64,000 bases of DNA. It comes from CAILKP01 sp038231815 (lineage in GTDB: Bacteria > Planctomycetota > Phycisphaerae > Phycisphaerales > UBA1924). This document shows positions 62,419 to 64,000 of this stretch, piece after piece (position 1 is the first letter of the stretch; each line of letters opens with the position of its first letter). The stretch covers positions 1-64,000 of the forward strand of contig JBBRKQ010000001.1 of the NCBI GenBank assembly GCA_038231815.1, written 5' to 3'. The translations under genes were made by a program, and so were the position numbers. Below the pieces are notes generated by a model that saw nothing but the letters and a program-made list of their open reading frames with translations, was not told the DNA's origin and did not search any database.

Positions 62419-62804
62419 CCGACGGACTTTAAATGGTCGCGTGACACGTCCTGCGGGTCGGCAAGATCAGCGGCCGTGATCTAACTCCGGAGCTCAAGTG
62501 CTCGCAGCACCTTCTGGCTTCCCGACTACCACCGGAAGTCGCTCCGGCGGCCGACGATGCTCTATTGGTTTCCGACGTTGGTGGCTGATGGCGACAGGCC
62601 TATGGCTGGCCGAAACATGCTGTTAAGCGGAACCGGGGACCCACCCCGACCGCCGTTATCGTCTGCTGCTCACTGGTTCAAGTTCCAGTTGCGCAGCGTT
62701 CTACGAGGGAAACCGGTTCTTGCGTTCATTGCCGAGGCAGCTCGCAATCAAGCCCCGCAGGCGATGCGGTGTGGCCGGGGCAGCGGGCCACAGCCCACCG
62801 TCCT
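62419..62804. other. Spacer after the metal-efflux cluster
   Basis: About 390 bases with no gene or clear regulatory signal. Homology to the kinase gene begins near 62805. Confidence 0.45.
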
Positions 62805-63495
62805 TGGCAGCGTCTCGCCAATCGCATCGGCACGGCTTTGCCGCGGGCCTGCTGGGGCTCATTTATCCTGCCGCCGCCATGGTCCCGCCACCCCCATGTT
62901 CCCGCCATCCCCATGTTCCCGCCACCCCCATATTCCCGCCGGGAATCTTAGGGGGAGTGCCGCGCCGGTGAAACCAGCATAGGCGAATCCGCGGTTGTAT
63001 ATGCAGTTGCCGACGACGGCACCCCCTCGGCCGGCCGCGCCGGCCCAAAGTCCAAAACCTGCACATTCCCATCAGCGGTCAGCAGTACGTTGCCGGGTTT
63101 CAAATCACAAGGCACGACGCTCCTCTCATGTGCCGCCTCAAGTGCCCCGGCGATCTGTTTGTCCAGCACCAAAGCCCGACCACCGCAATCGCCCCTTGCC
63201 CGAAACGATCTGCCAACGTCTCGCCTTCACCCTGTTTCGGCCCCAGATACTGGTGGCCATCGGCTTGCTCGAGCCCGCAAATGCCGCCCACGTTTGGGTG
63301 ATTCAGCAGCCCCAACACCTTGGCCTCACGCTGGAAACGAGCAAGCCGGTCGGGGTCCTCCGCCAGTTCCGCAGGCACAGCGACATTCGCCACCTGCTGG
63401 TCCAGTTCGATACCTGTAGCAAGGTACACCACTCCCATGCCGCCGCGGCCAAGTTCACGCACCATCTGAAATGGGCTGATGGTCGCCGGGTATAT
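62805..63495 (-). pseudogene. Kinase pseudogene disrupted by a minisatellite
   Basis: Homologous to the first 205 residues or so of the kinase at 39672. The start codon is lost: the position matching MHPATIGPF reads IYPATISPF, with ATA for ATG at 63493-63495. The glycine loop is intact (GRGGMGVVYL), but the lysine region is changed (VANVAVPAEL for VAIKALPADL). A frame change follows near 63180. The catalytic HRDLKPGN reads PCDLKPGN. The frame breaks again in the activation-loop region at a 17-bp tandem repeat. No propeller part remains. Confidence 0.85.
62884..62940. repeat. 17-bp minisatellite inside the kinase pseudogene
   Basis: Three units of CCCGCCAYCCCCATGTT (62884-62900, 62901-62917, 62918-62934) plus a partial CCCGCC. 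It arises at the place encoding MGTAGYMSPEQ in the intact kinase. Because 17 is not a multiple of three, each unit shifts the frame. Confidence 0.88.
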
Positions 63496-63562
63496 CAGAA
63501 GAGCGGGTGCGGGACCACGAGCAGCCGGGGCGAGCGTGCATCTGAGCCTCTACCGTTGCCGC

Positions 63563-64000
63563 ATGTGTTCATCGGAAGACCAAAGAGGCGATGCTTCAGC
63601 TCGTGAACAGTCGCCCGGCGTCCCGGCAGATCATGCGAGATGGTTTGCGCTGCTGTACACCGAGCTTCGCGCTTTGGCACAGTCGCAGCTTGGGCGTGAG
63701 CGTGCCAGCCACACCCTCAGCGCAACGGCCTTGGTGAGCGAGGTCTATGTCAAGCTCTCCAAAGGCCAAAGCACCGCAGAGGCCGCAACCGGCGAACTTG
63801 GGCCGTCCCACGATCGCGGCATGTTCTTTGGGCTGGCGGCACAGGCAATGCGGCGGATACTTGTGGATCACGCTCGATCCCGCGGGCGAACCAAACGTGG
63901 CGGCAGCCTAATGATCGAGGGCGGCGATGCACTGCACGAAGTGCCGAATGTGCAAGAATCCCCGCCGCTGGACCCGATCGCTCTTGATGCGGCCCTGACA
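63563..64000 (+). CDS. ECF-type RNA polymerase sigma factor, N-terminal part
   Basis: Incomplete at the right edge; 146 codons are visible. WFALLYTELRALAQSQLGRERASHTLSATALVSEVYVKLSKG is the region-2 pattern of the planctomycete ECF group that accompanies serine/threonine kinases. RGMFFGLAAQAMRRILVDHARSRGRTKRGG is its conserved second block. Region 4 lies beyond the window. It is divergent from the kinase pseudogene with a gap of about 70 bases. ECF-kinase pairs are common in planctomycetes, so the pseudogene may be the remains of its original partner. Confidence 0.9.
   Translation, partial: MCSSEDQRGDASAREQSPGVPADHARWFALLYTELRALAQSQLGRERASHTLSATALVSEVYVKLSKGQSTAEAATGELGPSHDRGMFFGLAAQAMRRILVDHARSRGRTKRGGSLMIEGGDALHEVPNVQESPPLDPIALDAALT

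Noticed and set aside
62884..62940. Short CRISPR-like array
   Set aside because: The units are directly adjacent 17-mers without spacers and lie inside kinase-derived sequence.

Overview
The window is a 64 kb piece of a high-GC bacterial chromosome, most likely from the Planctomycetota and plausibly the class Phycisphaerae. The signs are a B12-dependent ribonucleotide reductase, serine/threonine kinases fused to TolB/PD40-type propellers, an ECF sigma factor beside a kinase copy, a small membrane protein with the CxxC...DLTGL...CPEC zinc ribbon common in planctomycetes, and dispersed palindromic repeats around a TGTAGC-ACGGGTGGAG core. No rRNA, CRISPR array, integrase or transposase was recognised. 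One tRNA, tRNA-Pro(GGG), is present.

Layout. Bases 1-9542 hold the 3' end of nrdJ, a repeat-rich spacer, a coiled-coil lipoprotein, an exported helical protein and an oppA-oppB pair without its usual partners. The tRNA-Pro lies at 9846-9919. From there to about 17.2 kb is accessory DNA: a large lipoprotein, a secondary-alcohol dehydrogenase, a DUF5661 protein, a DASS anion transporter and a UDG-like protein. These blocks are separated by same-strand copies of a repeat that contains the tRNA-Pro 3' end plus a hairpin; further copies occur to 53 kb. Bases 17.8-35.9 kb form an exopolysaccharide locus: an H-NOX nitric-oxide sensor with its HNOBA-type hybrid kinase, a Wza-like exporter with six SLBB units, a phosphoglycosyltransferase-GT26 fusion, four further glycosyltransferases, a flippase, a Wzz-like protein, a Wzy/WaaL-like protein and a sigma54-dependent response regulator. 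Both divergent intergenic regions of this locus contain head-to-head sigma54 (-24/-12) promoter matches, so the regulator probably controls the locus.

Bases 36-53 kb are mixed accessory DNA: one intact kinase-propeller gene, a peroxiredoxin-like lipoprotein, an SDR oxidoreductase, a large zinc-hook AAA ATPase resembling RloC/PrrC-type defence proteins, an SbtA-type bicarbonate permease, and an EmrB-type MFS pump with a divergent LysR regulator. Three damaged copies of the kinase 5' region are scattered here and at the right end. One is fused to the 3' half of a nitrilase gene, one has a large internal deletion and in-frame stops, and one is disrupted by a 17-bp minisatellite. Bases 53-62.4 kb encode a heavy-metal RND efflux system (outer-membrane factor, adaptor, pump and two His-rich accessory proteins). 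The adaptor and pump genes are separated by a reverse-oriented PD-(D/E)XK nuclease gene flanked by inverted copies of the palindromic repeat. The window ends inside an ECF sigma factor gene.

How the parts may work together: NO binding to H-NOX would modulate the adjacent hybrid kinase, phosphoryl groups could pass through its HPt domain to a receiver protein, and sigma54 control would set exopolysaccharide synthesis. The regions outside that locus look like repeated gain and decay of modules next to a tRNA gene. All calls come from reading the sequence and recalled family knowledge; no database search was run.
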